In this document: positions 1 to 9,786 of the stretch, piece by piece | Numbering within the stretch: the first letter of the stretch is position 1 | Layout: every line of letters starts with the position of its first letter | Assembly (NCBI GenBank): GCA_024742735.1 | Contig: JANSXV010000005.1 | Location: 62,001 to 126,000, forward strand | DNA length: 64,000 nucleotides | Direction: 5' to 3' | From: Alphaproteobacteria bacterium | GTDB taxonomy: Bacteria; Pseudomonadota; Alphaproteobacteria; Caulobacterales; Maricaulaceae | Notes under the pieces: model-generated | What the model saw: the letters and a program-made list of their open reading frames with translations, nothing else | Databases searched by the model: none | Told to the model about the DNA's origin: nothing | Program-made: the position numbers and the translations under genes

Positions 1-1561
1 CATCATACGACCGTGCGCCGAGCGTCACGGCGAACACGTTCGGCACGAGGTCATAGGTGACCTCGCCGAAGAAGCCGAGCTGCTCGTCGGTGCGCAGCAC
101 GTCGTTGCGGAAGATCACGCCCGGCGGAAACGGCCCCGGATCAGAGATGTAACCGGTCTGATAGGGGAAGTTCGGCGCGAACGGACCGAACGGTTCAGCT
201 GCGATCGAGCCCCAGTAGGTGAAGTCGTTGCGCTCAGCCACTTCCGTGCTCGAATAGAACACACCCGCGGTGATTTCATAGCGCTCGCCGCTGGTGTTGA
301 AGCGGAATTCGTGGCTTTCGACCTGGGTGTCGGTGAAGGAGTCCACGATCGAGGCCGGACTCTGGCAGACGCCGGACGGGGCCGCCGCGCCGGGATAGGT
401 CACCGAGCCGTCGCAGGTGTAGTACGGGAAGTACTGACCCACGAGCATGTACTCGGTGTAGTCCACGACCTGGTCGCTTTCCCGATCGGTGAAGGCGCCG
501 GTGTAGACGATGTCCAGCATCGCCAGGCGGCCTTCCAGCGTCCAGGACAGGTTGGTGAACTCGTCGGTCAGCTTATCCGGCTGATAGCGCTGGATTTCAT
601 AATCGCCCAGGTCCGGGTCCTGGAAGAACACGCCGTCGGTATCCAGGCCCTGCTGCATGACCGAGGCGGTCAGGCGCCAGTCGGCGTTGAACTCGTAACG
701 GCCGGTCAGGCGATAGCCCTGATAGCGCGTGTCGTTGAAATCATCCTCGACCAGCGGGGCGTTGTCGGCGACGCCGAACGTGACCGCCGACAGGTCGGCG
801 CCGGCCTGGAAGCCCGCACGGCGCGGGGAGACCGGCACGCCGTTGTCACGCACAGTGCCTGCAGACCGGAAGCGCGCCGACTGGGACGTATCGATCTGGC
901 CGGGAACATTGTCGATATAGCCGCCCTGACGGTCATAGAAGACGACGCCGCGCAGCGCGAACTGCTCGCCGACCGGCAGGTTCACGACGGCTTCGGTGGA
1001 ATAACTTTCTTCCCCGCCCTCGGTGAAGGAGAAGCCGAAGCTCGCCGAGGCCTCATAAACGCCGAGTACCGGCTTGTTGGTGATCATGCGCACCGTACCG
1101 GCTTGCGAAGACGCGCCGAACAGCGTGCCCTGCGGCCCGGGCAGAACCTCAACACGCTCCAGATCGACCGCGTAGACGTCCAGGTTCCGGCCGGGCTGGG
1201 CCAGCGGCTGTTCGTCCAGATAGAAGGCGACATTCGGGGCGAGGCCCGCGACGCCGGCGGTCGTCAGATTCGGCGTGGTGGACGCGACGCCGCGGATATA
1301 GATCGTATTCTGGCCGGGCCCGCTCCCGCCGGCGGTCACGCCCGGCAGCTGCTGCAGGTAGTCCGTGAAAACATCGACATCGAGCTCTTCAAGATCGCTG
1401 GCGTCGATCGCGGAAACCGCGACTGGAATGTCCTGGGCGTCCTGCTCGGTCTTGGTCGCCGTCACGGTGATGACGTCGACCTGCGCGTTCGCCGCACCGC
1501 CCAGCGCGAGCGCTGCGGTGAGCATCGAAGTTCCAAGGATACGCTGCTTCAGAGTCGTCAT
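1..1561 (-). CDS. TonB-dependent outer-membrane receptor (3' end outside window)
   Basis: Read leftward from ATG at 1561, the protein starts with a signal peptide ending near ANAQ. A TonB box-like stretch (DVITVTATK) follows, then a plug domain with YIRGV and a segment LERVEVLPGPQGTLFGASS, which is diagnostic of TonB-dependent receptors. It would import an iron chelate, vitamin or carbohydrate across the outer membrane, and the substrate cannot be told. A strong ribosome site (GGAGGCGAA) precedes the ATG. About 520 codons are visible and the C-terminal barrel is cut by the window edge. The MarR gene next door is divergent and could control it, which is inference from position only. Confidence 0.9.
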   Translation of the reverse strand, partial: MTTLKQRILGTSMLTAALALGGAANAQVDVITVTATKTEQDAQDIPVAVSAIDASDLEELDVDVFTDYLQQLPGVTAGGSGPGQNTIYIRGVASTTPNLTTAGVAGLAPNVAFYLDEQPLAQPGRNLDVYAVDLERVEVLPGPQGTLFGASSQAGTVRMITNKPVLGVYEASASFGFSFTEGGEESYSTEAVVNLPVGEQFALRGVVFYDRQGGYIDNVPGQIDTSQSARFRSAGTVRDNGVPVSPRRAGFQAGADLSAVTFGVADNAPLVEDDFNDTRYQGYRLTGRYEFNADWRLTASVMQQGLDTDGVFFQDPDLGDYEIQRYQPDKLTDEFTNLSWTLEGRLAMLDIVYTGAFTDRESDQVVDYTEYMLVGQYFPYYTCDGSVTYPGAAAPSGVCQSPASIVDSFTDTQVESHEFRFNTSGERYEITAGVFYSSTEVAERNDFTYWGSIAAEPFGPFAPNFPYQTGYISDPGPFPPGVIFRNDVLRTDEQLGFFGEVTYDLVPNVFAVTLGARSYD

Positions 1562-1891
1562 GGGGTGTTCGCCTCCGGTTATTTCGTTCGTGGGCGATGT
1601 ATCCCAAGGCGTTTGCAGAAACCAGTTTGTTCGGGAGCTGAAATGTTTAGGCCCCTTAAAGTTCCGTGCAGAAATGTCGCACGCAGGAGCTATATCTATA
1701 TGTTCATAAAGCTTTTTTGAGGCGACGTTGCAGAGAAGCAACATGCCTTTATGTTTTGCGGTCGCAGCATTATTTGCTTCAGAGACCGCGCCATTTCAGT
1801 GGAGCCTGAGACCCCGCGCAAAAGCGCTGGCGCGGCGAAGGTTAGAGGCCTAAATTCAAACCAGCCTCATCGCGACGGAGACCGTGTTTCG
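1562..1891. promoter_or_regulatory. Divergent intergenic region between receptor and MarR gene
   Basis: These 330 bases are clearly more AT-rich than the flanking genes, especially about 1620-1760, and must carry the promoters of both divergent genes. A short inverted repeat (GTTGC/GCAAC) lies near 1729-1742. I see no confident -35/-10 pair and no further gene. Confidence 0.4.
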
Positions 1892-2377
1892 ATGAATGAC
1901 CATGACGATATTCTCATTGCGCTCCGGCGCATCATCCGGGCCGTCGACCTGCATTCCAAGCGACTGGTCAAGGAAACCGGTCTGACCGCGCCGCAGCTGG
2001 TCGTCCTGCAGACCCTGTTGCGGACCGGGCCTTTGAAGCCCAGCACGCTGTCCCGCGACATCTCGCTCAGCCAGCCGACCGTGACGGCCATTCTCGACCG
2101 GCTTGAGAAGGCCGGGCTGATCCGCCGGGCGCGCAGCGAGCTGGACCGTCGCGCCGTGTTGGCTGAACTGACCGAGAAGGGCCGACTCGCAGCGACCTCT
2201 GCGCCGGAGCTGCTCCAGGCCGGCTTTCTGAGCGCGTTCCGCGAACTGCCGGGCTGGGAGCAGCACATGCTGATCGCAGCCCTGCAACGGGTCTCCGACC
2301 TCATGGACGCCGATGCCCTGGACGCCTCGCCCTTTCTTTCGGCCGGTGAGATCGAGAAGCGCGAACCTGCGGCTTAG
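1892..2377 (+). CDS. MarR-family transcriptional regulator
   Basis: A 161-residue winged-helix regulator. The core LTAPQLVVLQTLLRTGPLKPS, the recognition region SLSQPTVTAILDRLEKAGLIRR and the wing with ELDRRAVLAELTEKG match the MarR pattern. The reading frame is open upstream to 1751, but ATG 1892 is preferred: it gives normal MarR length and has GGAG about 11 bases upstream. Such proteins bind as dimers to palindromes and usually answer to small ligands. It is divergent from the TonB-dependent receptor gene and convergent with the DUF2189 gene (11-base gap). The target is unknown. Confidence 0.9.
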   Translation: MNDHDDILIALRRIIRAVDLHSKRLVKETGLTAPQLVVLQTLLRTGPLKPSTLSRDISLSQPTVTAILDRLEKAGLIRRARSELDRRAVLAELTEKGRLAATSAPELLQAGFLSAFRELPGWEQHMLIAALQRVSDLMDADALDASPFLSAGEIEKREPAA

Positions 2378-2388
2378 GCCTGGTGGCT

Positions 2389-3183
2389 CTATCCTTCGCT
2401 GCGGTGCGCCTCGGCCTCAAGTTCGGCGGCGCTGGGCAGCGGGGTCGGATTGAAGTCCTTGTAGGCCCGCCAGCTGGCGTGAGCGATCAGCGGGAAGGTC
2501 ACGGCCAGCCCGACCAGGAAGAACGCCGCGCCCATGGCTGTCGTGACCGCGATGATCACCGACCAGAAGATCATGACCGACGGTTGGGTGGTGACCGCCT
2601 TCACGCTGGCGACCAGCGCGGTGATCGCGTCGACGTCACGGTCCACCAGCATGGGGAAGGACAGCGCCGAAACCGTAAACGCCGCGAACGCCAGAAGCGC
2701 GCCGATCGCCGTTCCCACCACCAGCAGCAACACTCCTGACGGGTCGGTCAGCAGAAAGTTCTGCAGGGTGGCCAGCTGAAAGTCCGAATCGCCGCTCAAC
2801 ATGGCGAACAGGAACTGCGCCAGGCGCGCCCAGGCCAGGAAAAACACGAACAGCAGCACGCTGAGCAAGCCGAGCTGGGTCAGCCGGGACCCCGAAATGC
2901 TCCAGAAGTCGAAAAGGCCCGGCGTCTCGCCACGGTCGCGGATCTCGCTGATCCGGTAGATGCCGACCGCGAACATGGGCGCCACAAGCGCAAAGCCGCC
3001 GACCAGCACGGGCGCGAAACCGCCATATCCCGCCGCGATCAGCCCGAACGTGATCGCCAGCCCGACGGCGGTGAAGGCCGCGCCATAGCCCAGCGAGATA
3101 AGCGGCGCGGCTTTCATGTCCTCCAGCGCACGCGCGAGCCAGGTCCAGGGCGCATCCTTGCGCACAGTTTCGAGCTTGACCAT
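2389..3183 (-). CDS. DUF2189-family integral membrane protein
   Basis: 264 residues with about six hydrophobic helices, for example AAFTAVGLAITFGLIAAGYGG, a stretch with LLSVLLFVFFLAWA, and IIAVTTAMGAAFFLVGLAV. The sequence and layout fit the DUF2189 family found in many Proteobacteria, whose function is unknown. The ATG at 3183 has a GGGAGGAAACG ribosome site. The frame extends further upstream to 3846, but that part overlaps the dehydrogenase gene antisense and is not likely coded. It is divergent from the SDR gene at 3325. Confidence 0.8.
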   Translation of the reverse strand: MVKLETVRKDAPWTWLARALEDMKAAPLISLGYGAAFTAVGLAITFGLIAAGYGGFAPVLVGGFALVAPMFAVGIYRISEIRDRGETPGLFDFWSISGSRLTQLGLLSVLLFVFFLAWARLAQFLFAMLSGDSDFQLATLQNFLLTDPSGVLLLVVGTAIGALLAFAAFTVSALSFPMLVDRDVDAITALVASVKAVTTQPSVMIFWSVIIAVTTAMGAAFFLVGLAVTFPLIAHASWRAYKDFNPTPLPSAAELEAEAHRSEG

Positions 3184-3324
3184 CGTTTCCTCCCGACCGG
3201 CGATTTGCGCTCGCCGTAATGTTTGACCCGACAAGTGTTGCGGAAATAGGGCCCGCCACGCAAGCGTCAGCGTTGCCGCAGGGGCCGCGCTGTGCTGCAA
3301 ACAGACAGACACAGGGAGGCAGTC

Positions 3325-4143
3325 ATGCCAGCGGGATTCGATTTCGGCGGCCGAACCGCCGTCATTACAGGCGCTGGAAGCGGCATCGGAGCGGCGCTGG
3401 CCGGCGCGCTGGCTGCACGCGGCGCGGATCTGGCGCTGGCCGATGTGAATCGGGCCGGACTGACAGCCACAGCCGAGCGGCTCGCCGGCGCGGGCGTACG
3501 GATCACCACTGAGGTGCTGGATGTTTCCGATCCCGCCGCGCCGGCCGCCTATGCCGACAAGGTGAAGGCCGAGCATGGCGGGGCCGCCCTGCTGTTCAAC
3601 AATGCGGGCATCGCCGTGGGAGGGACGTTCGACCGCGTGACGCCGGAGGATTTCGACAAGGTCCTGGCGGTGAATTTTGAAGGTGTCGTGCGCATGACCC
3701 GCGCCTTCCTGCCTCTTCTTCAGGCCGAGCCTGAAGCCCGGCTTGTGAATATCTCCAGCATTTTCGGGATCATCGCACCGCCCGGACAAACCGCCTACTC
3801 GGCCTCGAAATTCGCGGTACGCGGCTTCTCCATGGCGCTCGCCCACGAGCTGGAAGGGTCAAACGTCGGTGTGACGGTCGTTCATCCTGGCGGCGTAGCG
3901 ACCCGCATCGCGGAGGACGCAATCAAGCCGGCCGGCGCCACCAACGCCGAGATCAACGAATCGCTGGAGCGCGCCCGTCAGGCCCTTGTCATGCCGCCGC
4001 CGGAAGCGGCGCAGATCATCCTGCGCGGCGTGGAGCGTCGAAAGCGCCGGGTCCTCGTGGGCCGGGACGCCCACATCCTCATGTGGATGGAGCGGCTCTT
4101 CCCCACCTCCTACATCCGGTTTCTGAAAAGCCGGCTGAGCTAG
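3325..4143 (+). CDS. Short-chain dehydrogenase/reductase (SDR)
   Basis: A 272-residue classical SDR. Visible are the cofactor loop TGAGSGIG (residues 15-22), the NNAG motif, the catalytic serine region NISSIFG and the active-site YSASK. The aspartate after beta-strand 2 (ALADVN) suggests NAD preference. The C-terminal end (residues about 215-272) resembles SDRs that act on hydrophobic alcohols or ketones, but the substrate cannot be named. ATG 3325 is preceded by GGGAGG. The stop codon overlaps by 4 bases with the convergent SGNH gene. Confidence 0.9.
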   Translation: MPAGFDFGGRTAVITGAGSGIGAALAGALAARGADLALADVNRAGLTATAERLAGAGVRITTEVLDVSDPAAPAAYADKVKAEHGGAALLFNNAGIAVGGTFDRVTPEDFDKVLAVNFEGVVRMTRAFLPLLQAEPEARLVNISSIFGIIAPPGQTAYSASKFAVRGFSMALAHELEGSNVGVTVVHPGGVATRIAEDAIKPAGATNAEINESLERARQALVMPPPEAAQIILRGVERRKRRVLVGRDAHILMWMERLFPTSYIRFLKSRLS

Positions 4144-5231
4144 TCCAGCTCCGAAGCCAGCGCCTCGGTGAAAAGCGCGGCGCCCGCCAGACTGAGATGG
4201 TTGCCGTCGAAGGACTCGATCCTGCCGTTGCGGTCGAGGCGATCGGCGTAAGCGGCGTAGGCCTCGGTGCTGCTCCACACCTGATAAGGGTAGTCCGGAT
4301 CGCCCATCCGGTTCACGTAATGGCGCAGATCCAGCCCCCACCCCGCGGCGTCGCGCGCGATAACCCGGCGCGCGCACGGCAGCCAGGCCTCCAGGTCCAC
4401 GCCCAGCGCCTCGAGGGATTCGGGCAGGTCTGGATTACCCAGGGCTTGCATGCGCTCGATCGTTTCCCGGGGCGGCGGGCCCACCACCACATCCAGCATC
4501 ACTCCGCGCTGATCCAGCGCCGCGCAGAACTGCGCCAGCAGTTCCTGCCGCCTGGGGTAGGGCCGGGCGTCCGCCAGCAACGTGGACAAGGCGCTGAAGC
4601 TCGCCATGTCCCGGCTTGCGACGACGGCTTCCACAGCTTCAGGGATCAGAGCGTCGAGCGCTTGAAGCTGCCGGGCGAGACGGGTGCGGCGTTCCTCTGC
4701 GTTCACAGGCAAGGGCGCACCGGTACGTTCGATCATGGCCGACCACTGGCCACGGATGCGGTCCTGATGCTCACGGGACTGAAACGCGTCACGCGCGCGG
4801 TCCAGACGCGCGTCAGTTATGGAGGTCTCCAGAACCGACATGGCGTCGGCGATCCAGATGATCCGGCGTGGCGTGATCTGCTGGTCTTCAAGGAACTCGA
4901 TCAACAGGCTGAAATGCCCCACGGTCCAGGCCGGCAAGGCGCAAACCGCCGTAGACCGAGGCGCGTACCGCTCAGCCAGGATGACCGCATCAATGGCGGC
5001 ATAGGCCTGGGAGGATCCGACGACCAGCACGTCCACATCGTCCATGGCGGTGAGCGCGATACAGCCGTCACCATTTCGCCGGTAGCGTTGCCCAGCCTGA
5101 AAATCCTCGCTGCGAACGATGTCAACGAACGCATCGGCTTTGCCGGTGCGCCGGTCGGCGAGGACCAGACCCGCCGCGATCGCCATCACGGCGATGGCGA
5201 GAAAGGTGAAACGGGCGGCGGCGGGGGACAT
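4140..5231 (-). CDS. SGNH/AlgJ-like membrane-anchored protein of the MBOAT unit
   Basis: A 363-residue protein with an N-terminal membrane anchor (about residues 8-26) and a periplasmic domain. It has the block DVLVVGSSQAY (GSSQ at 72-75) near the N-terminus and DGNHLSLAGAALF near the C-terminus. These match the nucleophile serine and the Asp-His pair of SGNH-fold proteins such as AlgJ, AlgX or DltD partners of MBOAT acyltransferases. ATG 5231 follows the MBOAT stop by 16 bases and has GCGGAG upstream, so the two are co-transcribed. Likely role, by analogy: moving an acyl group onto a glycan or other extracytoplasmic target. Confidence 0.75.
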   Translation of the reverse strand: MSPAAARFTFLAIAVMAIAAGLVLADRRTGKADAFVDIVRSEDFQAGQRYRRNGDGCIALTAMDDVDVLVVGSSQAYAAIDAVILAERYAPRSTAVCALPAWTVGHFSLLIEFLEDQQITPRRIIWIADAMSVLETSITDARLDRARDAFQSREHQDRIRGQWSAMIERTGAPLPVNAEERRTRLARQLQALDALIPEAVEAVVASRDMASFSALSTLLADARPYPRRQELLAQFCAALDQRGVMLDVVVGPPPRETIERMQALGNPDLPESLEALGVDLEAWLPCARRVIARDAAGWGLDLRHYVNRMGDPDYPYQVWSSTEAYAAYADRLDRNGRIESFDGNHLSLAGAALFTEALASELD

Positions 5232-5247
5232 GAAATAGCTCCGCAGG

Positions 5248-6711
5248 TCAGAACTGGAAGTATATGAACGGCGCGCTCTCACCGGCGAACCAGACACCCG
5301 TCAGGAACAGGACGGCGGCGAACAGCGCCCAGCCCGGCCCAAGCACGAACAGGGGAGGCCGCCAGCCGAACAGGGTGCGCCGTGGATGACCGCGCTCCGC
5401 GGCGATCAGCGTCTGGGTGGAGATTTCCGTCTTGGCCAGGGCATAGACGCCCAGCACCGCGAGCAGGCTCATCCCGTCACGCGTCCAGCTGAACTGCGCC
5501 CAGCTCCAGGCGCCTTCCCCGATGCCGACAGCCGACAGAAGCACCCGCGCCGCGATCTCGCCGCTGGGCGCGACGAACACCACGGCGATGACGCCGGACA
5601 GGATCAGCTCCACGCCGATATAGCGCCAGGCGCCTTTTCCGGGCGCGAATTTCAGCCGCATGCCCAGAAGTATGAAGGCGAACACGCCCAGCCCCCAGAC
5701 CAGGAACTGGACATTGTCCACGTGCCACAGGGCCGAGAGCATCACCGCGATGAACATGGCCAGCAAGCCGCCGAGCGGAACCCCGGCGAGACGCCGGCTC
5801 AGCGGGCCATAGACATGGTCGCGGATGAACTGATGGAAGGTGATGTGCCAGTGCCGCCAGCCCTCGCGGAAATTGCCGACCCGGAACGCCGCGTTGAAGT
5901 TCGCCGGCAGGCGCACGCCGAACAGCAGCCCCAGCCCGACCGCCATGTCGGAATACCCGGCGAAGTCAAAATAGATGCGCAAGGGGCTGGCCAGCATCAG
6001 CCGCCAGGCCTCGAAGGCGGCGATGTCGCCGCCCGCCGCCGCAGTCAGATCCGGCACGGTCAGGCGCGCCAGGGAGTCGGCGATCACAGCCTTCTTGAAC
6101 AGGCCCATGGCGACCCAGAAGAAGCCCTGCCCGGCCATGTCCAGGCGCTCGCTCATCGGTACTCCGGCCCGCACCCGGTCGAACTCCGCGCCCATGCGCT
6201 TGTGGCGCACGATGGGACCGGCCAGCAGCTGGGGAAAAAACAGGACGAAGGCGGCGTAATCCAGCAGCCCGCGGACCCGGGTCCGGTCTTTGTGAAGATC
6301 CAGCAGATAACCGATCTGCTGCAGGGCGTAGAAGGAGATGCCCAGCGGCATCAGGAGGCCCGGCTCGCGCGCCTCGAACGGCGTGAGCGTATTGAACGCC
6401 TCCACCAGCGAGTCGCCGTACTTCCAAACGCCCAGCGCAGAGATATTCACCAGCACGCCGGCGAGGATCACCGCCCCGGCCAGCCCGCCGCCCTTCAAAG
6501 CCGCGTGGAGCCGGCTCAACAGCCAGGTCGCGGCGATCAGCGTGAGCAGGAGCGCCAGGTGCGCCAGCGAACTCGACGCGTAGAAGGCCACCGACACGGC
6601 CGCCAAAGCCGGGACGAACAGCCGGGCTCCGCCGATGGCGGTGGCGATCCAGACCACCACGAGCGCCAGGGGCAGGAACTCGAACAGAAAGTCGTAAGAG
6701 GCGAAGGACAC
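5248..6711 (-). CDS. MBOAT-family O-acyltransferase (AlgI-like)
   Basis: 487 residues, polytopic. The family core is clear: FDFAGYSDMAVGLGLLFG, the block NFREGWRHWHITFHQFIRDH with its conserved WH, and ALWHVDNVQFLVWG with the catalytic histidine. AlgI/PatA-type proteins take an acyl group from a cytoplasmic donor and pass it across the inner membrane. The gene sits between the radical SAM gene (9-base gap) and the SGNH gene (16-base gap), all leftward, so the three form one unit. The acyl acceptor is not identifiable. Confidence 0.9.
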   Translation of the reverse strand: MSFASYDFLFEFLPLALVVVWIATAIGGARLFVPALAAVSVAFYASSSLAHLALLLTLIAATWLLSRLHAALKGGGLAGAVILAGVLVNISALGVWKYGDSLVEAFNTLTPFEAREPGLLMPLGISFYALQQIGYLLDLHKDRTRVRGLLDYAAFVLFFPQLLAGPIVRHKRMGAEFDRVRAGVPMSERLDMAGQGFFWVAMGLFKKAVIADSLARLTVPDLTAAAGGDIAAFEAWRLMLASPLRIYFDFAGYSDMAVGLGLLFGVRLPANFNAAFRVGNFREGWRHWHITFHQFIRDHVYGPLSRRLAGVPLGGLLAMFIAVMLSALWHVDNVQFLVWGLGVFAFILLGMRLKFAPGKGAWRYIGVELILSGVIAVVFVAPSGEIAARVLLSAVGIGEGAWSWAQFSWTRDGMSLLAVLGVYALAKTEISTQTLIAAERGHPRRTLFGWRPPLFVLGPGWALFAAVLFLTGVWFAGESAPFIYFQF

Positions 6712-6720
6712 GCCTGAAAA

Positions 6721-7968
6721 TCAGCCCGCGTCAGCGCCGACGCCGAAGTGCTCGCGCCAGGCGGCCGGCGGCGGCGGCGCGCCGCGCCAGACCTCGGCGT
6801 CATCATCGCGCAGGAAGAAGCGCCCGGCCTGGAACGCGGTCTCGATCCAGAACAGGAAGTCCTCCATGGACCCCGCATAAAGACGGGCGTTGTGCAGGAC
6901 CGAGGTCGTGCTCGCCGGAACGATGCGGCAATGGGCGCAGTCAGTGTCGGCCAGCGCGCACTTGGCCTCAATCGGCTTCAGATCCGTGCCGTAAAGCTCA
7001 TGGGCGCTGCGGTGGCGCACGGCACATTCCGCCGCGAAACCGTCCTCGTCCAGCGCGTAGCGCGAACCCGGCGCGGTGAGCCACTTATTGTAGTCGAGAC
7101 CCTGAAGCAGCGTCTTTGGGTGCTTGGACGTCAGCTCGGCGATGATCGCGTCGGCCTGCTCGAAATCCTCCTGCGACATCATCATGTGATCGTCCGAGCG
7201 TGAGAACCGGTAGAAGCGGTTGTCATTGGGCGCTTCGGCGCTGAGCTTGTCGAGATAGCTGTAGGAGGGCGAGAAATAGCTGATCGTCGCTGACACGCCG
7301 GCCGCGACCAGGTCCGCGACGATGTCGGGCAGCTGGCGGTAATTCTGCGCGCTGACGATGATGGAGAAGCGCGCGCGCGGATCATTCTCGAAATTGCGCA
7401 GCGCCTTGCGATAGGTGTTCCCGCCCCGGACCTTCTCGGTGGAGTCCTCGTCGCCCCAGATGGAGACATTGCGCACGAACGGAATGGAGTCGTGCAGGCG
7501 CAGCGTGCCGTTGGTGTAGATGATGCCGCGCTCGAACAGCTCGCCGGCGGCCATGAGGCGGTCCTGTTTCAGCGCCGGCTCGGCCCCGTGAAAGATCGCG
7601 TAGCGCTTGCCGTCATCCCACTGGGACTGGAAGAAGGCGCGCCACTCGCCTACGTCCTCCGGTTCGGGCTTGGCCTCGAAATCATCATGGAAATAGCAAC
7701 AGCCCTCGCAGAAGAGATTGCAGGTCGCCGTGACCTCCACCGTCATGACCGGGCGGATGGCGCGGCGCACCCTGCGGGCGGTCGCATAGGCCTCGCGCAG
7801 CGCCGGGTCGTTCGCCAGAGCCTCTGACCGCGCACGCACAGAAAGCGCCGGCGCGCCGCCGATCGGGCGATCATGCAGGCTGTCGCCGGCATAGTCGAAC
7901 GCGCCGAACGCATCAGCGCGCCCAGAGCCGGGCGCGGCACTCCGGGAAATCAAAGAGATGGCGGACAT
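6721..7968 (-). CDS. Radical SAM protein linked to MBOAT/SGNH genes
   Basis: 415 residues. The [4Fe-4S]-SAM motif is TCNLFCEGCC (C-x3-C-x2-C, residues about 81-88). It is followed by HGAEP in place of the usual GGEP. The C-terminal third has more cysteines (AECAVRH, CALADTDCAHCR) that could bind an auxiliary cluster, as in SPASM/twitch enzymes. No close family is recognised. It is first in the leftward unit with the MBOAT and SGNH genes, so it may make or modify the molecule that is acylated (inference). The start is uncertain: ATG 7968 has only a weak ribosome site. Confidence 0.75.
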   Translation of the reverse strand: MSAISLISRSAAPGSGRADAFGAFDYAGDSLHDRPIGGAPALSVRARSEALANDPALREAYATARRVRRAIRPVMTVEVTATCNLFCEGCCYFHDDFEAKPEPEDVGEWRAFFQSQWDDGKRYAIFHGAEPALKQDRLMAAGELFERGIIYTNGTLRLHDSIPFVRNVSIWGDEDSTEKVRGGNTYRKALRNFENDPRARFSIIVSAQNYRQLPDIVADLVAAGVSATISYFSPSYSYLDKLSAEAPNDNRFYRFSRSDDHMMMSQEDFEQADAIIAELTSKHPKTLLQGLDYNKWLTAPGSRYALDEDGFAAECAVRHRSAHELYGTDLKPIEAKCALADTDCAHCRIVPASTTSVLHNARLYAGSMEDFLFWIETAFQAGRFFLRDDDAEVWRGAPPPPAAWREHFGVGADAG

Positions 7969-8106
7969 TCAGTGGTCCCGGCTTGATCAGCGAGAATCGT
8001 GACGCAAGTAGAGTAAGGTTGCTGAATCGTGTCAATTTCAATTGACGCGGCTCCGCCCATCAATCCTGAAGTGAGGAAGTGGCGCCACACGGGAGGCCCA
8101 CCAGAG

Positions 8107-9786
8107 CTAATCGAACGGAAAGCTCGTCACCGCGCCCTCACTGGCCGACCCCACCAGGGCGGCATACTTGGCCAGCGCCCCACTGCGGTAGCGCGGTTCC
8201 GGCGGCGTGAACCCCTTGGCCATGCGCGCCTTGAGATCGGCGGCGACGTCGATGCGACGCGCTTCGACATCAATCGTCACCCGGTCGCCGGTCTCAAGAA
8301 AGGCGATCGGCCCGCCGCGCGCGGCTTCCGGCGCCACATGACCGACCATGAATCCATAGGTCGCCCCGGAGAACCGCCCGTCGGTGATCAGGGCGACGTC
8401 ATCGCCCAGCCCGGCTCCCTGGATCGCGGCCGTGACCGCCAGCATTTCGCGCATGCCCGGCCCGCCTGCGGGCCCTTCGCCGCGGATCACCACGATATCG
8501 CCGGCCTCGATCTCGCCGGCATTGATGGCGGCGAAGCAGGCCTCCTCGCCGTCATAGACGCGAGCGGGACCTTCGAACTTCAACCGGTCATGGCCAGCGA
8601 GCTTGGCGACACACCCCTCCGGCGCGAGATCGCCATAGAGCACGCCGAACCCGCCGCGTTTCTTCAAAGGCCTGTCGGCGCTCAGGATGACGTCCTGGCC
8701 TGCGGCTTCCCTGGCGTTCGCGCTTTCCTCAAACAGCGTCTTGCCCGTAACCGTGGGCGCATCGGTGATGAGCCCGCCTTCGCGCAGACGTTCGATTAAC
8801 AGGGGCGTGCCGCCCGCCGCGCTCATGTCCGGCGCCATGTAGCGCCCGCCCGGCTTCAGGTTCGCGATGACGGGGGTGGCGCGGGAAATGTGGTCGAACT
8901 GGTCGATGTCGAAATCAGACCTGGACAGACCGGCCTCGCGCGCGATCGCCAGCAGGTGGAGCACGGCGTTGGTGGAGCCCGCCGTCGCGGTGACGGCGGC
9001 GGCGGCGTTCTTCAAACCCTGCGGGGTGATCAGGTCGCGCGGACGGATCCCTGCCTCCAGCGCCGCCATGAGGACGCGGCCCGCCGCCTCAGCCGTAGCC
9101 GGCTTGCCCGCATCGACCGCGGGCACGTCATTCAATCCCATGGGCGACAGGCCCAGCGTGGTCAGCGCCAGCGCCATGGTGTTGGCGGTGAACTGGCCTC
9201 CGCAGGCGCCCGCGCCGGGACAGGCGGCCTTCTCCACCTCGATCAGCTCGTCCTCGCTGATCTTTCCGGCCGCGCAGGCGCCGACCGCCTCGAATACGTC
9301 CTGGACGGTGAGCGCGGTATCGCCGCGCTTGCCGGGCATGATCGAGCCGCCATAGAGGATGACGCTGGGCAGGTTCAGCCGCGCCGCCGCCATGGCCGCA
9401 CCCGGCAGCGTCTTGTCGCATCCGACCAGAAACAGCACCGCGTCCAGGCAATGGCCGCGCACGGCGAGCTCGGCTGAATCCGCGATGCAGTCCCGGCTCA
9501 TGAGCGAGGCGCGCATGCCTTCGGTGCCCATGGCGATGCCGTCGGTCACGACGATCGTGTTGAACTCCACCGGCGTTCCGCCCGCCGCCTCGATGCCCGC
9601 CGAAGCATGGGCCGCGAGGTCCTTCAGGTGCATGTTGCAGGGCGTGACCGTCGTCCAGGTGTTGACGATGGCGACCATCGGTCTGGCCATTTTCTCGTCG
9701 TCAAAACCGGCCGCGCGCAGCATGGCCCGGGCCGGAGCGCGGGCGGGGCCTTCGATGAGAGTGCGGGAGGGGCGTTTCTCGCTCAT
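8107..9786 (-). CDS. ilvD: Dihydroxy-acid dehydratase
   Basis: 559 residues, normal length for IlvD/Edd. It dehydrates 2,3-dihydroxy-3-methylbutanoate or -pentanoate to the 2-oxo acids that give valine, leucine and isoleucine. Three cluster-ligand cysteines are visible: Cys50 (VTPCN), Cys123 (GCDKT) and Cys195 ([12 protein letters not shown]). The C-terminal block [15 protein letters not shown] is also diagnostic. Its ATG overlaps the thrC stop by 4 bases, so it is translated as the last gene of the thr operon. That places a shared Ile/Val step under threonine-type control. Confidence 0.96.
   Translation of the reverse strand: MSEKRPSRTLIEGPARAPARAMLRAAGFDDEKMARPMVAIVNTWTTVTPCNMHLKDLAAHASAGIEAAGGTPVEFNTIVVTDGIAMGTEGMRASLMSRDCIADSAELAVRGHCLDAVLFLVGCDKTLPGAAMAAARLNLPSVILYGGSIMPGKRGDTALTVQDVFEAVGACAAGKISEDELIEVEKAACPGAGACGGQFTANTMALALTTLGLSPMGLNDVPAVDAGKPATAEAAGRVLMAALEAGIRPRDLITPQGLKNAAAAVTATAGSTNAVLHLLAIAREAGLSRSDFDIDQFDHISRATPVIANLKPGGRYMAPDMSAAGGTPLLIERLREGGLITDAPTVTGKTLFEESANAREAAGQDVILSADRPLKKRGGFGVLYGDLAPEGCVAKLAGHDRLKFEGPARVYDGEEACFAAINAGEIEAGDIVVIRGEGPAGGPGMREMLAVTAAIQGAGLGDDVALITDGRFSGATYGFMVGHVAPEAARGGPIAFLETGDRVTIDVEARRIDVAADLKARMAKGFTPPEPRYRSGALAKYAALVGSASEGAVTSFPFD

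Noticed and set aside
311-1720. 469-residue open frame on the plus strand
   Set aside because: It is antisense to the TonB-dependent receptor, whose signal peptide, plug and ribosome site are clear on the other strand.
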